Notes under the pieces: model-generated | The model's database searches: none | What the model was told of the DNA's origin: nothing | What the model saw: only the letters and a program-made list of their open reading frames with translations | Shown here: one piece after another, positions 23,403-35,423 of the stretch | Layout of the letters: each line of letters starts with the position of its first letter | How positions within the stretch are numbered: position 1 is the stretch's first letter | Assembly: GCF_000499385.1 (NCBI RefSeq) | Contig: NW_013654424.1 | Coordinates: 12,501-76,500, forward strand | DNA length: 64,000 nucleotides | DNA from: Eimeria necatrix | Lineage: Eukaryota > Apicomplexa > Conoidasida > Eucoccidiorida > Eimeriidae | Direction of reading: 5' to 3' | Program-made: the position numbers and the translations under genes

Positions 23403-23697
23403 GCCTGATACTGCTTCCTTGACTTTGTCTTCTCCAAATATGTCGCAGCCGTTAAGGAACTGTGTTGTGCTGATTTGCTGCGGCTTTGCTGTAGGTGCTG
23501 CTGCTGCTGCTGCTGCTGTGGTTGTGCGCTGCTGCAGCTGCTGCAGCAAGTGACCAGAGCAGCCATTGGTGATGTCAGATGACCTAAGTTGCTGCTGCTG
23601 CTGCTGCTGCTGTTCTGCTGCGGCTGCTGCAGCAGCAGCGCAGTTCGAGGCATTCCACAGAGCCTCTTCGGGTGTTGCTAAACGTTTCCAGCTGCTT

Positions 23698-23728
<31 letters not shown>

Positions 23729-23957
23729 GGTCCCAGCAAAAGTTCTTTGTGCTGTTTTGTGTCCGTGGAGGTCGCGGCTTCCCATTGTGTCCCTCTGCTG
23801 CTGCTGCTCCTGCTGCTGCTGCAGCAGCTGCTGCTGCTGCTGCTGCAGTGTTTGACATTTTGGAGCATTTGCCATTTGATAGGGCAGAGGCCTCCTCATC
23901 CAAGGGGCCCCATAGGCCAAAATTTGCGCTGCCTCTTTGTGCGTCGCCAGATGGAGG

Positions 23958-23996
<39 letters not shown>

Positions 23997-24135
23997 TGCT
24001 GCTGTAGGGAAACCCGAAGAAAGACTGGAAGGGAAAAATTCTCCTGCAGCATTTTCTTTAGGGTCATACCAGCAGCTGTTGAGCGCATTGGCGCGGGCAG
24101 TTTTCTGTGGCATATGCTGCTGCTGCTGCTGTTGC

Positions 24136-24177
<42 letters not shown>

Positions 24178-24608
24178 GGCTGCTGCCGTTTCTCCGCTAT
24201 CGCTGGTTGCTTTTCAGTCCGTGCCGTGTCCAGTTCTGCTGCAGCCTCTGCAATTCTGCTTTTTAACTTGTGTCTTGCTGCTGCAGTTGCTGCTGCATTT
24301 GCTTCTGCAGTTGCTGCTGCAGTTGCTGCTGCAGCTGCTGCTGCAGTTGCTGCTGCTGGCAGCAGCGTCGCTTTGCCAGCTCTGGGGGCCCCCCTTCCTG
24401 CAGGCCTACTCTTTCTGTGTGGGGCCCCACAGGGGGGCCCCCAAGTACCATTATTAAAGTTTTTATTTGCTGTTAGGTGTCTAGACACCCTAAAGTCCTC
24501 ACTTAGCTTTGTTGCCATTCTGCTGTTGTTGCTGCTGCTGCTGCGACTGGTGCTGTTGCTGTTTCTGGCACCGTTGCTGCTGCTTTCGCTGCTGTGGCTG
24601 CGTCTACG

Positions 24609-24641
<33 letters not shown>

Positions 24642-25829
24642 GCTGCTGCTATGCCATCTTGGGCTGGAGGCAGTCTGATGTGGTACTGGCTCTGTAGCAG
24701 CAGCAGCTGGTGCTGCTGCTGCTGCTGCTGCTGACAGCCGCTGCAGCGCAGCAGCTGCTGCACCAGAAGCAGCATCGTTTTGGGACACAGCAAGAGGCAT
24801 TAGCAAGCCGGGTTCCTGCCGGGTACTGCTGCCGCTGCCGCTGCTGCTGCTGTCTTTGCTGCTGCTGCTCCTGCTGCTGCTGCTCTTGCTGCTACTGCTT
24901 CTCTTGCTGCTGTTGCAGTTTCTGCTGCCATTGCTTGAATCAAGACCATGCTTTTCGCACGAGGAGCCACTCCTATGATTAATAGAGTGGCTGCTGCTCC
25001 TGCTGCTGCTGCTGCTTCTGCTGCTGCTGTCAATGCTGCTGCATCTGCTGCTGTTGTCCGCAGCTTCCGTGAAGCTTCTGCTGCTGTCGGGCAGCGCTGC
25101 AAAGACACAAACCCTCGATGTCTTGAAGCCTTGCTGCTTGAGCAGCAGGAGCTGCAGCAGGAGCTGCAGCAGCAGCCGCAGCAGCAGCCACAGCAGCAGC
25201 CACAGCAGCAGCAGCAGTAACAAAGGCAGCAGCAGCACCGACAGCAGCAATGGGAGCAGCAAAAGCAGCAGCAACGTCGGCAATAGAAGCAACGCTGCAG
25301 CAGCAGAACGGATGCAGTGGCTGCAGCAAAAAGCCGTCACCGAAGCAGCAAAGCAGCAGCAAAGCAGCAACAAGGCGGCAGCAAGCAGCAGCAAACAGCA
25401 GCAAACAGCAGCAGCAGCAGCAGCGCAGAAGCATGACTCTAATTTGTCCTACTTTTAGAGGCAGCTAATCCAGTGTGCATTTTGCTGGGCCCATTCTTTT
25501 CCTGTCCTGTGTGCTTCGCGTGCTGCTGCAGTTGCTGCTGCTGCTCCTGCTGCTGCTGCTGCAACTGTTGCTGCTGCTGCTGCTGTTGCTCGTTGGTTTG
25601 CGAGTGTTGCAGCTTCTGTTGTTTTGGGTGGCCCCGCCGCTGCTGCAGCAGCCGCTGCAGCGGCAGCTGCTGCTGCTTCTGCAGCAGCTGCTGCTTCTGC
25701 GGCCGCTTCAAGGCCTTTTCACTTGTTCCCTGCAGCCGCATTAGAAGCGCCAAGTCTCTATTGGCAGAAGCTGCTGCTGCTGCTGCTGCAGCTGGTGCTG
25801 CAGCAGCTGCTGCTCCAGCTGTCGCTGCA

Positions 25830-25864
<35 letters not shown>

Positions 25865-26195
25865 CCTAGTCCAGCTCCTTCCCTTGGTCTCTGGTGGCAC
25901 GGCCAACGGATCTGTTCCGTTTGGAGGCTTCAATTTCATAGTTGCTGCTGCTGTCGCTGCTGCAGCAGCAGCAGCAGCTGCTGCTGCTGCTACCTTCTCG
26001 CTGCCGTCTCGCCTTCTGCAGAGGCAGAGAGTGCCCCGGCTTCGCTTCAATGCCCCCTCAATGGTTTCTCCTGCAGCAGCAGCAGGGGCGAAAGCAGCAG
26101 CAGCAGCAGCGGCGGAAGAAGCAGCAGCAGCAGCAGCCGCTTCTGGTGTCTGCAGCAGCAGCTGTATCTCACTGCATTCTTTCCCCTGCCTGGGA
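22260..26195 (-). CDS. Large low-complexity protein with GAP repeats
   Basis: Two long minus-strand open stretches lie head to tail: about 26195-25439 and 25394-22260. Unique islands are protein-like throughout: GKECSEIQLLLQTPEA, MKLKPPNGTDPLAVPPETKG, NRDLALLMRLQGTSEKALKR, KMHTGLAASKSRTN; then KQQGFKTSRVCVFAALPDSS, MATKLSEDFRVSRHLTANK (ATG at 24518), LNSCWYDPKENAAGEFFPSS, LNGCDIFGEDKVKEAVSG, HNSFTDWEAVAAKW, QNHWRVFPSTQQQETPQRAP. Near the C-terminal end a GGGGCCCC array (22555-22915) is read as about 40 GAPLGAP-type units. A palindrome copy at 23084 is read as LYVHQ. The stretches could be one gene joined by a short intron near 25439-25395, or two. No domain recognised; the DIF and DWE motifs with disorder would suit an adaptor protein (speculation). 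Confidence 0.55.
22550..22920. repeat. GGGGCCCCCA array
   Basis: About 35 copies of GGGGCCCCCA/GGGGCCCCCAAA in mostly 12- and 15-base steps, keeping frame on both strands. Inside the open minus-strand gene it is read as Gly-Ala-Pro repeats. Confidence 0.92.
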
Positions 26196-27106
26196 GCCCA
26201 TAGGGGCCCCTTTCAAGAGCCCCTGGGCCCCTAAAGAAGAATAAAAGACAGCCAAAGGGCCCTTATTTCGTTTATAAGTTTGTTAATTGTCTTTAAAGGC
26301 TGCATGCGGCTGCAGCAGCAAGAGGCGGTCCCGTTGGTCCCCCGAGGAAGGTCACCTGCAGTGGCAGCGGGGGTTCTGCGGTGTCTGTACACTCGGAACT
26401 GTCCTTAAATGGTTTTATTGATTTAAATTGCAACTCTTTTCGCCATTTAATTCCCCGAAAAGAGTCTTAGGAGGGGAAAAGCCGCAGCGCAGCGCAGCCC
26501 AGTGCACACAGTGGGGGCTGACCAGCAGCGCCGTCGGCTGCAGCGGCCCCACATGCTCTGGCTGTGAGCCACTAGGCGCTGCGTCCCGCGAATAAACAAT
26601 TAATTTACTGTTTTGGATTTAATTTGAATATTTAAAAGCATTTGGAAAAGGAAGAGATGAGGCGGAGGCTGGTTATTGAGCTGCAGCGGCTCGGGGCTCC
26701 ACCGCTAGCCTGAGCTGCCACAGACACCCACTGCGCAGTTTGCTGCAGCTCAGCAGCAACCTAAAAGCTTTCTTGAACTCCCCATGAGTAGTTTGTTCTT
26801 TTCTTAATGTTTGAGACCCAAGTCTGCACGAATTTTCGTGCAGACATGTGGGCTTGCCTTCACCCTAGCCTGCACGGCCTGACTTTGAAGCTCCCCAGAG
26901 CTTAGTAGGCTCCCCAACTTTAAGTTAACTGGCTTTAATAATTACTTTTTTCTTTTTCTTTTTGAAACTTAAGCTCCTGTGGAGAAAGGCGAGCTGGCGG
27001 TGGCTTCTGAAAGCTCAGAATTGCCGGCCCTTAAACATTTGTCTATGCCAGGATCTGTTCTGTGAAGAGTAAAAGATCAATAGCTCCCGAGAGAACAAAA
27101 CTGACC

Positions 27107-27166
27107 ACTGGAGTCCACTGGAGACCACTGGAGACCACTGGAGACCACTGGAGACCACTGGAGACC
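27107..27166 (+). repeat. 10-bp tandem repeat CCACTGGAGA
   Basis: Six tandem copies of CCACTGGAGA (first copies with GT variants). A related GAAGACCAGT word recurs at 46026-46048. Confidence 0.9.
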
Positions 27167-28060
27167 AGCCTAAGGGCAATAATTTTGCGTGTGAGCTCTG
27201 CAGCGCAGCAGGCTCATTACCCCCAGGCTAGCTAGCAGCGAGAGGTTTTGCTGCATTTTAAGGAGCAGCAGCAGCAAAGAAAAGGCTCTTTTTGGGTTTT
27301 TCCAGATATGTCCCTCCGTATATCTTTCTCCTTAGTCTACTAGATTGGATGTTTACCCAAAAGTCCCACGAAATCGGATTTGGAGAATTGAGACTTTGCT
27401 TTCCAGCTGCCAACTTTCCCGTGTCTTGTGTCGCTCCGCTGAGAAGCACTTTAAAATTGCCTTTTTAATTTTGAACTTTCGTCTCAGAAATTCCAGCAAA
27501 ATGCTCGTGGCCGTGTCTCAAATGTGCAGCTCCTCTTTAATTCCTGCCTAATTAGTATCAGCACAGGGGCCCCCAGTAACTCTTGGGAAAATTCAGATAG
27601 AATTAGCTGTACTGCTCAGCTTCAGGCTTTCTGAATTTTGGCAAGTTAATTATTTGCTGTGGGAAAGTGCCCCACAGCTAGGCGCTCCCAGAGCTACCCC
27701 CTCTTCGCTGCCTGCACTCAAAGTTTCTTGCAGTTCAGCAAGTCTGTCTGAGTTTGCTAAGAATCTGCTGCTTTGTTTGGCGCAAAACGCGACTCGAGAT
27801 TGCTGCTGCTGCCCCCAGACTTTCGAGCTCTTTCCTGAAATTTCTGCAGCCCATGTCAGTTCATTTTGCTTCGTTCGTGCAAGTAGTTTTCAGTTGCCTT
27901 CCAAGCTTCACGCTTGCCGCTGCGCCGTCGACTCTTCTAATGATCTTCCTTGTCTTTTGTTTTCTTTTCCCTCATTTTTGCCGTGCCATGCCTTTATAGT
28001 GGCCCTGGCTTCTGGCTCATTCACTGGGGTAAGGGTTAATGACCAATAGGACTTCCCGGT

Positions 28061-28225
28061 CACGCATGTTCAAAAGCTCTTCCTTGTTAGCCCGCATGTT
28101 CAAGAGCATTTTCCTCTTAGTCTGCATGTTCAAAAGCTCTTCTTTGCTAGCCCACATGTTCAAAAGCTCTTCCTTGTTAGGCCACATTAGCCCACATGTC
28201 TAAAAACTCTTCCCTGTTAGCCCGC
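28061..28225 (+). repeat. 30-bp tandem repeat
   Basis: Five degenerate copies of a unit of about 30 bases containing GCATGTTCAAAAGCTCTTCC and ending TTGTTAGCC. No open frame runs through it. Confidence 0.85.
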
Positions 28226-31200
28226 GCGCACAAACGCTTGGCACTCCACAGCGCAAAAACCCAGCAGCCTTTCTACAGAACAAGTCTTCCGTAGGAAAGC
28301 AGGAGTTTAGGAAAGCAGAATCGGATAAATGTTTCAAAACTTTATTCCAAAATTCCGTATTTCTGGGATGGGGAAGCAACTCCCCAGGTCTTCTGATGCC
28401 CAGTTGAGTGGCCAGAATCTGAAGGCTGGGAAAGCACCACATGAAAAGTTCGCCGGGGCATAGCCTAACGAATTTGTTTAAGTAAATGTCCAGAGGAAGT
28501 CTTAAGGCAAGCTTTTTGGCACTGCGCCATAGTCCCCAATTCCCCGCAGGACGGAAAAGCTTGCCGGCCTTGAGGGCCGCTGAGTAGGTATTGACTGATC
28601 TCTCTCATTCCCTTTATGAATTACTCTGCCAAAATAAAAGTTTTTTTTCAAAACAAAGTTATTTTCCTCTTGTACAGCCCAGATCGCTCACCGCGTGTCA
28701 ACGTGTGCCACAGCTTTTACCTGTCACCGTGGGAGCTCAGGAGGATATAATGCATTAGAAACGCCTTGCCAAAAGCTTCTTGAGACCTAAATGTATTCAG
28801 GATAGCCCAATTATTCCAAAGATTGACATTTTACTAAAGCTGGAAGATTTGAAAACTTAAAAGAAAACTTGTTAGGTGCTGTCTTTGCCGCGTCAGGGCT
28901 GGCGCGTCCACTTTTGCATCATCTTCCTCACAGCATGCAGGTGGTGGGAAACTCCCAATTACATCACTGAATTCGGTGAAGTATTTCTTTCCCTTAACAT
29001 TTTTTGAATAAAAATGTTCCGTTACAGCTCAACAGTTTGCCAAATCTCCAAAGTATTCGCCGAATAAGTATTTCTATTCCCAGAGGCGCCCAACGTAGCT
29101 CATCACCAAAATCCTTTGCCTTTGATTGGCCTAATTGCCTGCGTTCTTGATGAAATTATTTTTAGTCAGATGGAATTTCTTTTTTAGTGGCGACAAATAC
29201 ATATTCAATCATTATTGCTGAAAAATGAGTGAGAGACCACAAGAAAAATATATCTGCAAAGCTATCAGTGAGATGCGCTCAGCAGCTAGACACACAACTG
29301 TGAAACTTCATTGAAAATATCTTAGCTAAACTATTATCTTGTTTCCCTCTGCTCTCTGTAGCTGAGTCTGCATCCTCTCAATCAGCAAAAGGTGGCCAGC
29401 TGTTGCGTGTCCTTTGTTTCACGGCTTCTCTTCCCTTCATTATGAACCAAATCTTTCAGTATTTTTCCTGCTAGTTCTAAAAATGAAGCACTGTTTTCAT
29501 GTTCTCTTCCACTTCCACCGCATACCGCATGGCCTGTCAAGTTCACACTGACCATAGTCTGTTACTTCTGTGGTGAAGCCAGTATTGACTTGGAGAAGCT
29601 CTATCACAGCAGCTCACGAAAATCTTGCACCCAATTAGCACGCTTATATTCTAAGCCAACGGCGTAGCGAAATGCTACCACAGTAACGGTGCAGCCCGCG
29701 TGGCTTCACAATTTCCTAAAGATCTTACGAAGGAAATAATCGACTGAGTGCTTGCTTATCAAGCAACAAGTCAGCCATAGTGCCTCACGCATTCACACTA
29801 CAGGCTACTTGATTCGCATTTATTCAGAGCCAACAGGAGCCAATATAACCAATGTAAGAGCAAGGATAAAGCAGTTAGAAAGTCAAGACCTTAGCAGACT
29901 CCAGAGAGCTCATTCACGGAGAATATGCCAGTGCAGAGCAAGCTGAAAAAGAAGAAGAAAGCTTCTCAAAGTGAGTCAATGCATTCGGAAAAAGCTCATG
30001 ACAAAGGGTTCTGTCAAACTCGATACTTCATTTTATACACTTGATCACTGCAAGCTTCTGAGCGGCTAAATGCGATTCTGTCTTCTAAGCTTTGCCAACG
30101 AGCCCTAGTTGGCGCTAGGTAAGGACTCTCTACATGTTTTTATTCTAAAAAAGCCCTGCCTGCTGAACGAACGAGAAAATTTCGTGATGTTCAGTAACTC
30201 GTGATTTGCCGAAATAGTGTGGAGCACTGACACCCATGAGTTTTGGTACAAACAGGCCAGCAAGCCAGTTGCCTGAGATCATGAGCAGTGCAATTTTTGC
30301 TTTATAGAGCTCCATTCTAGCCAATAGAGCCAGCTGGCGTTTAGTTTGCTTGAAAAATTCTTCATGTTTCACTAGGTGGCTGCTAGTCCTTTTATATTCT
30401 TAAATTCGCAGGGGGCTGGCCTTTTCACCTTCGCTCATGCGAAAAGCTCTTAACGATACTAGCAGCAACAGCCCCAGCAGCGATAACAATAATAGTAGAT
30501 GCATCAGGCATCAGCAGCAGCGGAAGCCGATTCTACATTGCGGCTTTGCTCAGCAATTACCCAGCGCCTCCGGCTCGCCAAGGCAACTGGGGCATGAAGT
30601 ATTTTGGAGATTCACTTTGAAGAGTTCTGTGATGCTACAATAAAAAGCGTCCCAGTGCTTCTACCGCCGTTTAAGCCTTGAGGCAGCGCAGTCACATTCT
30701 GTCCCGTGCATGTAGGCTGTAGCTAATCTTATAAAGGCGATTTGTCAGTAACACTTCTTTTAATTCTGTTAGCTTGTGTGTGCGTGAGATCGTGGGCCAT
30801 CTGAGCTGGAATGCACTAAGGCACGCTAAGAACCATTCTCAAGTTGGAACATCTGTACATAATTACGAAAATGTAATTAACAGTACAGCACCGTGTTGTT
30901 GGGATGCTGTAGACTGTCTGCATGCGCTGTGTGGACTTGGGGGCCGAATGCGGCAATGCAATTGTAAGCTTCAGTCACAGTGGAAGCGATTGCTGTTTCT
31001 TTCTCAAGCAAAAAAAACTCAAAGACATGAGGGCAGCTTTTACTGATATTTGCCCAGATCACTTTTCTCCTTGTTAGTATTTATGAGGCTGGAAAGCAAT
31101 TTAACAGACAGCAAACCAGGACATATGTGACTCCATTTGTGAACCACTCGAATACAGCTAACTCCATTATAACGGGAGAGCTATTTCCATAATGTAAAAA

Positions 31201-33132
31201 CTCAGCCTTGCTTCTAAGTAAGTGTTAAAAACCAAGGAAATTGTTTTGATCCCCGTAGGTGCTGCCATGAGATATTCAGTGACCTTCTTGCTAGTAAGCT
31301 TGCCCTTCCTGCAGGTCCGATACAGCTTTTTAGTGAATTACACAGGAACAACTAGTGCGGCATCAGATTAAATTTATTTCTGAAGAGAAATATTTTGGTG
31401 GGACTTCCGCAATAGCATTCATTTTTAGATACTTTGCAGAAAGCAGCTACCTGGCTCGCCGCCTGGCTTGAGATCCGCTACACACACAAAGCCCCTGAGC
31501 AATTAAACACTTAAGTTACTTTCTAAAGATCAGAAAACGGGCACTTCACTGAATAGCTTACTATGTGCATGTGAATGTGAAGTTCTATGACTCACTGCTT
31601 TCCTGAATGCCTGTCGCCAAGGATTTAGATAATTGCTTCTCTGTGTCTGAGATAATTGTCTGATATAATTGTCTTTCTAAAACCTTCAAATCTCTCTCTA
31701 AAAATCCACTTGTAGCTGGAAGCGTTTCTGTAGTTATTGAAACGAAATAGCTTGCTAACATATCTTAAGGAGATGGTGAGACTGGACTCGTGTTGCTTCA
31801 GTTCTGCTCCCAATTGCGCTGTAGGGGCCTGAAAGTAATTTGAAAATCGGTTAGGATCTTAGAAATAAGATTATTGCGCTAAGTGCGCGAAGTACGCAGC
31901 GTTAGGAATCATTGCGCAAGAACTAGTGTGATGAGCTCGAAGGCAAACTTAAAGGCTCGGGGGCTCAAGTGCTGGCACTTTAGAGAAAATAAAGAAGAGG
32001 AAAGGAACAATTCAGCAGCTGCAGCCTCCAGCTAGCAGAAGCAGCTGGGGCGAATTATAAACAAGAGTTTGCCAATTAGAAATACTGAAAGGGTTCAGAG
32101 GAAAGTGGCACTGAGCCACACACACTGAGGAAAAGAGCTGTGCGGGAGAGCGAAAATTTTGGGAGAGTTTGGAGAAATCGATCTGAGCTAAAAGTGAAGC
32201 TAAGAGGCCCCCTGCTCAGCTATTACTACTGGGGGCCCCCAGGCCAACTGCAGCACACAAGAAGGCTGGAGCTGGGGGCCCCCTGGAGGGCAGAAGAGCC
32301 TTCTAAGGGCAAGTTTAAAAGCTCGGGAGAGTAGAGGCAGCTGGGAAAAGCAAAAGGGGGGCCCCAACTCTCAACTGTGGCCTGGGGAGTCTAGTTCTAG
32401 TAGAAAAGCTCTTGAGAAAGCAACAGTAAGGGCTTTAAGGCAAGTCCCGCACCAGCTGCTGCCCACAGCGAAAAGGCCCCCTTAGAGGGGCCTTTTGGAG
32501 GGGCTGGAATGGCCCAATTAAGTGAGTTGGGCCTGAGCCGCACACAGCAGCGAAATTGGAAGCTGTCGGGCGCTTCAATGTGCTGCTGCGGGCTGGCGCT
32601 GCAGCAGCTGGAGGCTGAAACTGCGCTAAAGTCTGTGCAGAGCCCAACTAGAATATTTAATTGTTTTAATTAGAGTCTTTGGGGGGGTGCTTTTGGGTGT
32701 AGGACTAATCAATTGCGCAGTCCAGCGGGCGGGGCGTCCGGCCGCGGAGCCCACCTGGGGGTGAGATGTGGGCGAAGCTCGGCAGAAACGGGTGCTTTTG
32801 GGGTTAAAATGCGTGTAAAAGTGCAGGGGATTTGGAAAAAAGAATAAGAAATGGATTTGAGCGGCGAAAATGGGGGGAAATTGCAGGTGCAGGTGTCGGC
32901 TGCTGTGCCACAGCAGCCATACATACTAGCACAGTACGGTGCGGCGGCAGCACGCCACCTCCCCTCTCCCCCCTTCGTCTGGGTCCCGTGGTGGGTGTTG
33001 CTGCTAGTGTTTGTTGATTAAAAGTAGAATATTTCATTTAGTTTGCGTTTGTTTGGGGTTGTTGCGCCTCCGAGTTTCTCCCCGCCTCGCCCAGCGCCGC
33101 CGCACTCCTCGGGTGTACAGACAGCAGACACC

Positions 33133-33435
33133 ATGGCGCCCAAGAAAGCAGCCAAGGCAGCCAAACCCACCAAACGAACTCGCGCAAAAAAGGACCCTGA
33201 CGCTCCTAAGCGCGGCACTCCGGCTTATATTTTCTTTATGAAGGACAAGAGAGAGGAAATCTGCAAAAAAAACCCCAACGTGAAGTCCGCCACGCAGATC
33301 GCAGCACTTGTTGGCGAGGAGTGGAAAAAGCTGTCGCCCTCCCAGAAGGCCCCCTACGAGAAAAAGGCAGAAGCAGACAAGCAGCGATATCAGAAGGAGG
33401 TGGCGGCTTATAAGAAGAACAAGGCGGGGCAGTAG
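33133..33435 (+). CDS. HMG-box chromatin protein (HMGB/NHP6-like)
   Basis: Intron-less coding region of 100 residues starting at an ACCATGG context. After a basic tail (MAPKKAAKAAKPTKRTRAKK) comes one full HMG box at about residues 21-96: DPDAPKRGTPAYIFFMKDKR, NPNVKSATQIAALVGEEWKK, LSPSQKAPYEKKAEADKQRY. Conserved box residues (Pro-Lys-Arg, Ala-Tyr, the Trp of EEWKKLS, Pro-Tyr) are all present, and length matches single-box NHP6-type proteins. Such proteins bind and bend the DNA minor groove without sequence preference and assist nucleosome remodelling. It has no homopolymer runs, unlike nearly every other gene here. Six bases before ATG ends a sequence GGTGTACAGACAGCAG that carries a palindrome copy and looks like a 3' splice site, so a 5' UTR intron is possible. 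A CAG-rich 3' region follows. Confidence 0.96.
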   Translation: MAPKKAAKAAKPTKRTRAKKDPDAPKRGTPAYIFFMKDKREEICKKNPNVKSATQIAALVGEEWKKLSPSQKAPYEKKAEADKQRYQKEVAAYKKNKAGQ

Positions 33436-33583
33436 GCCAGCTTTTGCTGCTGCTGCTGCAGCAGCAGCAGCTGCTGCAGCAGCTGCTGCCGCGCGGCAGC
33501 CGCTGCTCCGCCCCGCCCCAGCAGCACCAACGCCACACACACCCGCACGCCGCCGCCGCCCCCGCTGCTGCTGCCGACCCCGG

Positions 33584-33640
<57 letters not shown>

Positions 33641-33803
33641 CGAGGCCCCGGGGGTTTTGGCTCGGGGCCGGGCCGCGGGCTCTGTGGCTGCTTCCGCGCG
33701 CCCCAGCTTCCCCGCTGCACCCACTCCACGGAATGCTTCTTGAAATAAAAGATATAAATGAATTATTAAATGAATTCAAATTACATTCTGAACTTCACAG
33801 TGT

Positions 33804-33907
33804 ATGTACTCCATATGTTGTATACAGTGTATATGGCATGAGTGCGGTCTGGCCCCGAAGCAGCTTCGCCGCGCCGCTGCGGTGTACGCACAGCTGCTGC
33901 GCCTCTC

Positions 33908-33954
<47 letters not shown>

Positions 33955-34172
33955 TAAGCATGCGTGGGGCGAAGGGGGCAGCAGCAGGGGCGCGAGGAAG
34001 CAAAGTTCGCCAGTGTGGGGAGATATCTGTTTTGCTGTCTGTCGGTACGCAGCAGCAGCAGCAGCGCCTGCTGCTGGCGGGAGCAGCAGCAGCAGCAGCT
34101 GCTGCTGCTGCTGCTGCTGCTGGCTGTGCCCCCCTCGCGGGAAGCACAGCCCCTCGACTGTTGCAGTCGTAG
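33804..34172 (+). CDS. Possible Gln/Ala-rich coding patch
   Basis: The plus strand reads CGLAPKQLRRAAAVYAQLLR, a Gln run, MRGAKGAAAGARGSKVRQCG, EISVLLSVGT, Gln and Ala runs, and APLAGSTAPRLLQS-stop. A palindrome copy (33881) overlaps the start of the patch. The antisense is also open. It may be exon material of a small gene downstream of the HMG gene. No family recognised. Confidence 0.28.
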
Positions 34173-34292
34173 CGGCTCGCCGCCACCACAATAGAGAGGG
34201 ATTAAAATGTTAATGTAAAATGTAAAAATGTTAAAATGTAAAAATGTTTAATGATGGATTTATCAGTTTTAGTTTTTTCTTCACAAGGCTGC

Positions 34293-34403
34293 GGTGTACG
34301 TACACCTCGCCGAAACGGCCTGTGCGCAACTCAACACCATAACCCGCTTGGCTCTCTTCCGCCTCGCAGAACAACCCAGCAGCCTGCTGCTGCTGCTGCT
34401 GCT

Positions 34404-34436
<33 letters not shown>

Positions 34437-34494
34437 CGGCGCTGGGAGGCAGAGGCGCTGTTGCAGTTTAGACAGATGAGGCAGCTTCAGTAGA
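34293..34494 (+). CDS. Possible exon pair following a palindrome copy
   Basis: From the palindrome (34293-34306) the plus strand reads VYVHLAETACAQLNTITRLA and LFRLAEQPSS into a Leu/Gln tract. Another frame after the tract reads RRWEAEALLQFRQMRQLQ-stop (34494). Both islands are protein-like, and a splice inside the CTG/CAG tract could join them. No family recognised. Confidence 0.33.
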
Positions 34495-34509
34495 TCCTTA
34501 TTGGCCTTT

Positions 34510-34930
34510 TGAGTCCGTCGCTAGCTAGTGGCTAGCTGGCTAGCTAGCCAGCTAGCTAGCTGACAGCTAGCTAGCTAGCTAGCCAACAGCTAGCCAAAGT
34601 TTGTATGGACCAACTAGCTGCTGCAGATGTAGCCACTAGGTGAGGTGGCTGGCTAGCTAGCTGTTGAGTGGCACTCGGTAGCTAGCTGGCTAGCTAACTA
34701 GCTAGCTAGCTGCAGGCTAGATAGCTAGCTGGCTGGCCAGTGGCTATATAGCTAGCTAGCTACTGGTTATTTAGCTCGGTAGGTACTGTTTGGGTGGCTA
34801 GCTAGCTACCTACTGTTTGGCTAGCTGGCTAGCTAGCTAGCTACTGTTTAGCTAGCTAGCTAGCTAGCTACTGTTTAGCTGGCTAGCTAGCTAGCTACTG
34901 TTTAGCTAGCTAGCTAGCTAATGAGTGGGC
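34510..34930. repeat. GCTAGCTAGC array
   Basis: About 420 bases dominated by GCTAGCTAGC with spacers such as TACTGTTTA. The unit is self-complementary, so the whole array can fold back on itself. No gene. Confidence 0.93.
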
Positions 34931-35039
34931 AATGCGTGCAGTGAGTCTTAGTGGGAATTTGCCTTTTATTTCTTTGCTCTCTTTAAGGCTTCCAAATCGC
35001 ATTTGCCATTTGCTGCACTTTATCTGCAAAAAATGATAT

Positions 35040-35119
35040 ATAAGAATACATATATATATATGTAAATATATATATATATGTCATTTTTGTATATAGATGT
35101 ATATATATATATATGTATA

Positions 35120-35164
<45 letters not shown>

Positions 35165-35392
35165 CTATATATGGTATATATACTTATAAATGTATTATAT
35201 ACTTTTATATCCTTGTATACACATACATGTGCATATGTAAATATAGTTGTATGTATATTTATATATATATATGTAGTAGTAATATATATAACTGTATATA
35301 CATATATATATATATATGTATTAATAGACTATATATATATGTAGTAATAATATATATAACTATATATATATATATATGTATATATGTGTATT

Positions 35393-35423
<31 letters not shown>

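Larger units (their letters stand above)
26240..33040. other. Repeat-poor island without a supportable gene
   Basis: About 6.8 kb almost free of CAG tracts, telomere-like tracts and GGGGCCCC arrays. Composition is more balanced, shifting to about 40 percent GC between 28.5 and 32 kb. The longest frame is 131 codons (27654-28049, plus) and shows no domain; I do not call it a gene. One palindrome copy lies at its left edge (26380). It holds a 10-bp repeat near 27107-27166 and a 30-bp repeat at 28061-28225. Short intron-rich genes or a non-coding RNA could be hidden here. Confidence 0.6.

Noticed and set aside
22260..25394. The whole 1044-codon frame as one exon of a membrane protein
   Set aside because: The poly-Leu ends are CTG tracts. 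Only the interior islands look translated, so real exon limits are narrower than the open frame.
27654..28049. 131-codon plus-strand frame in the repeat-poor island
   Set aside because: Borderline length for this composition, no recognisable domain, no splice support, and it starts with no good context.
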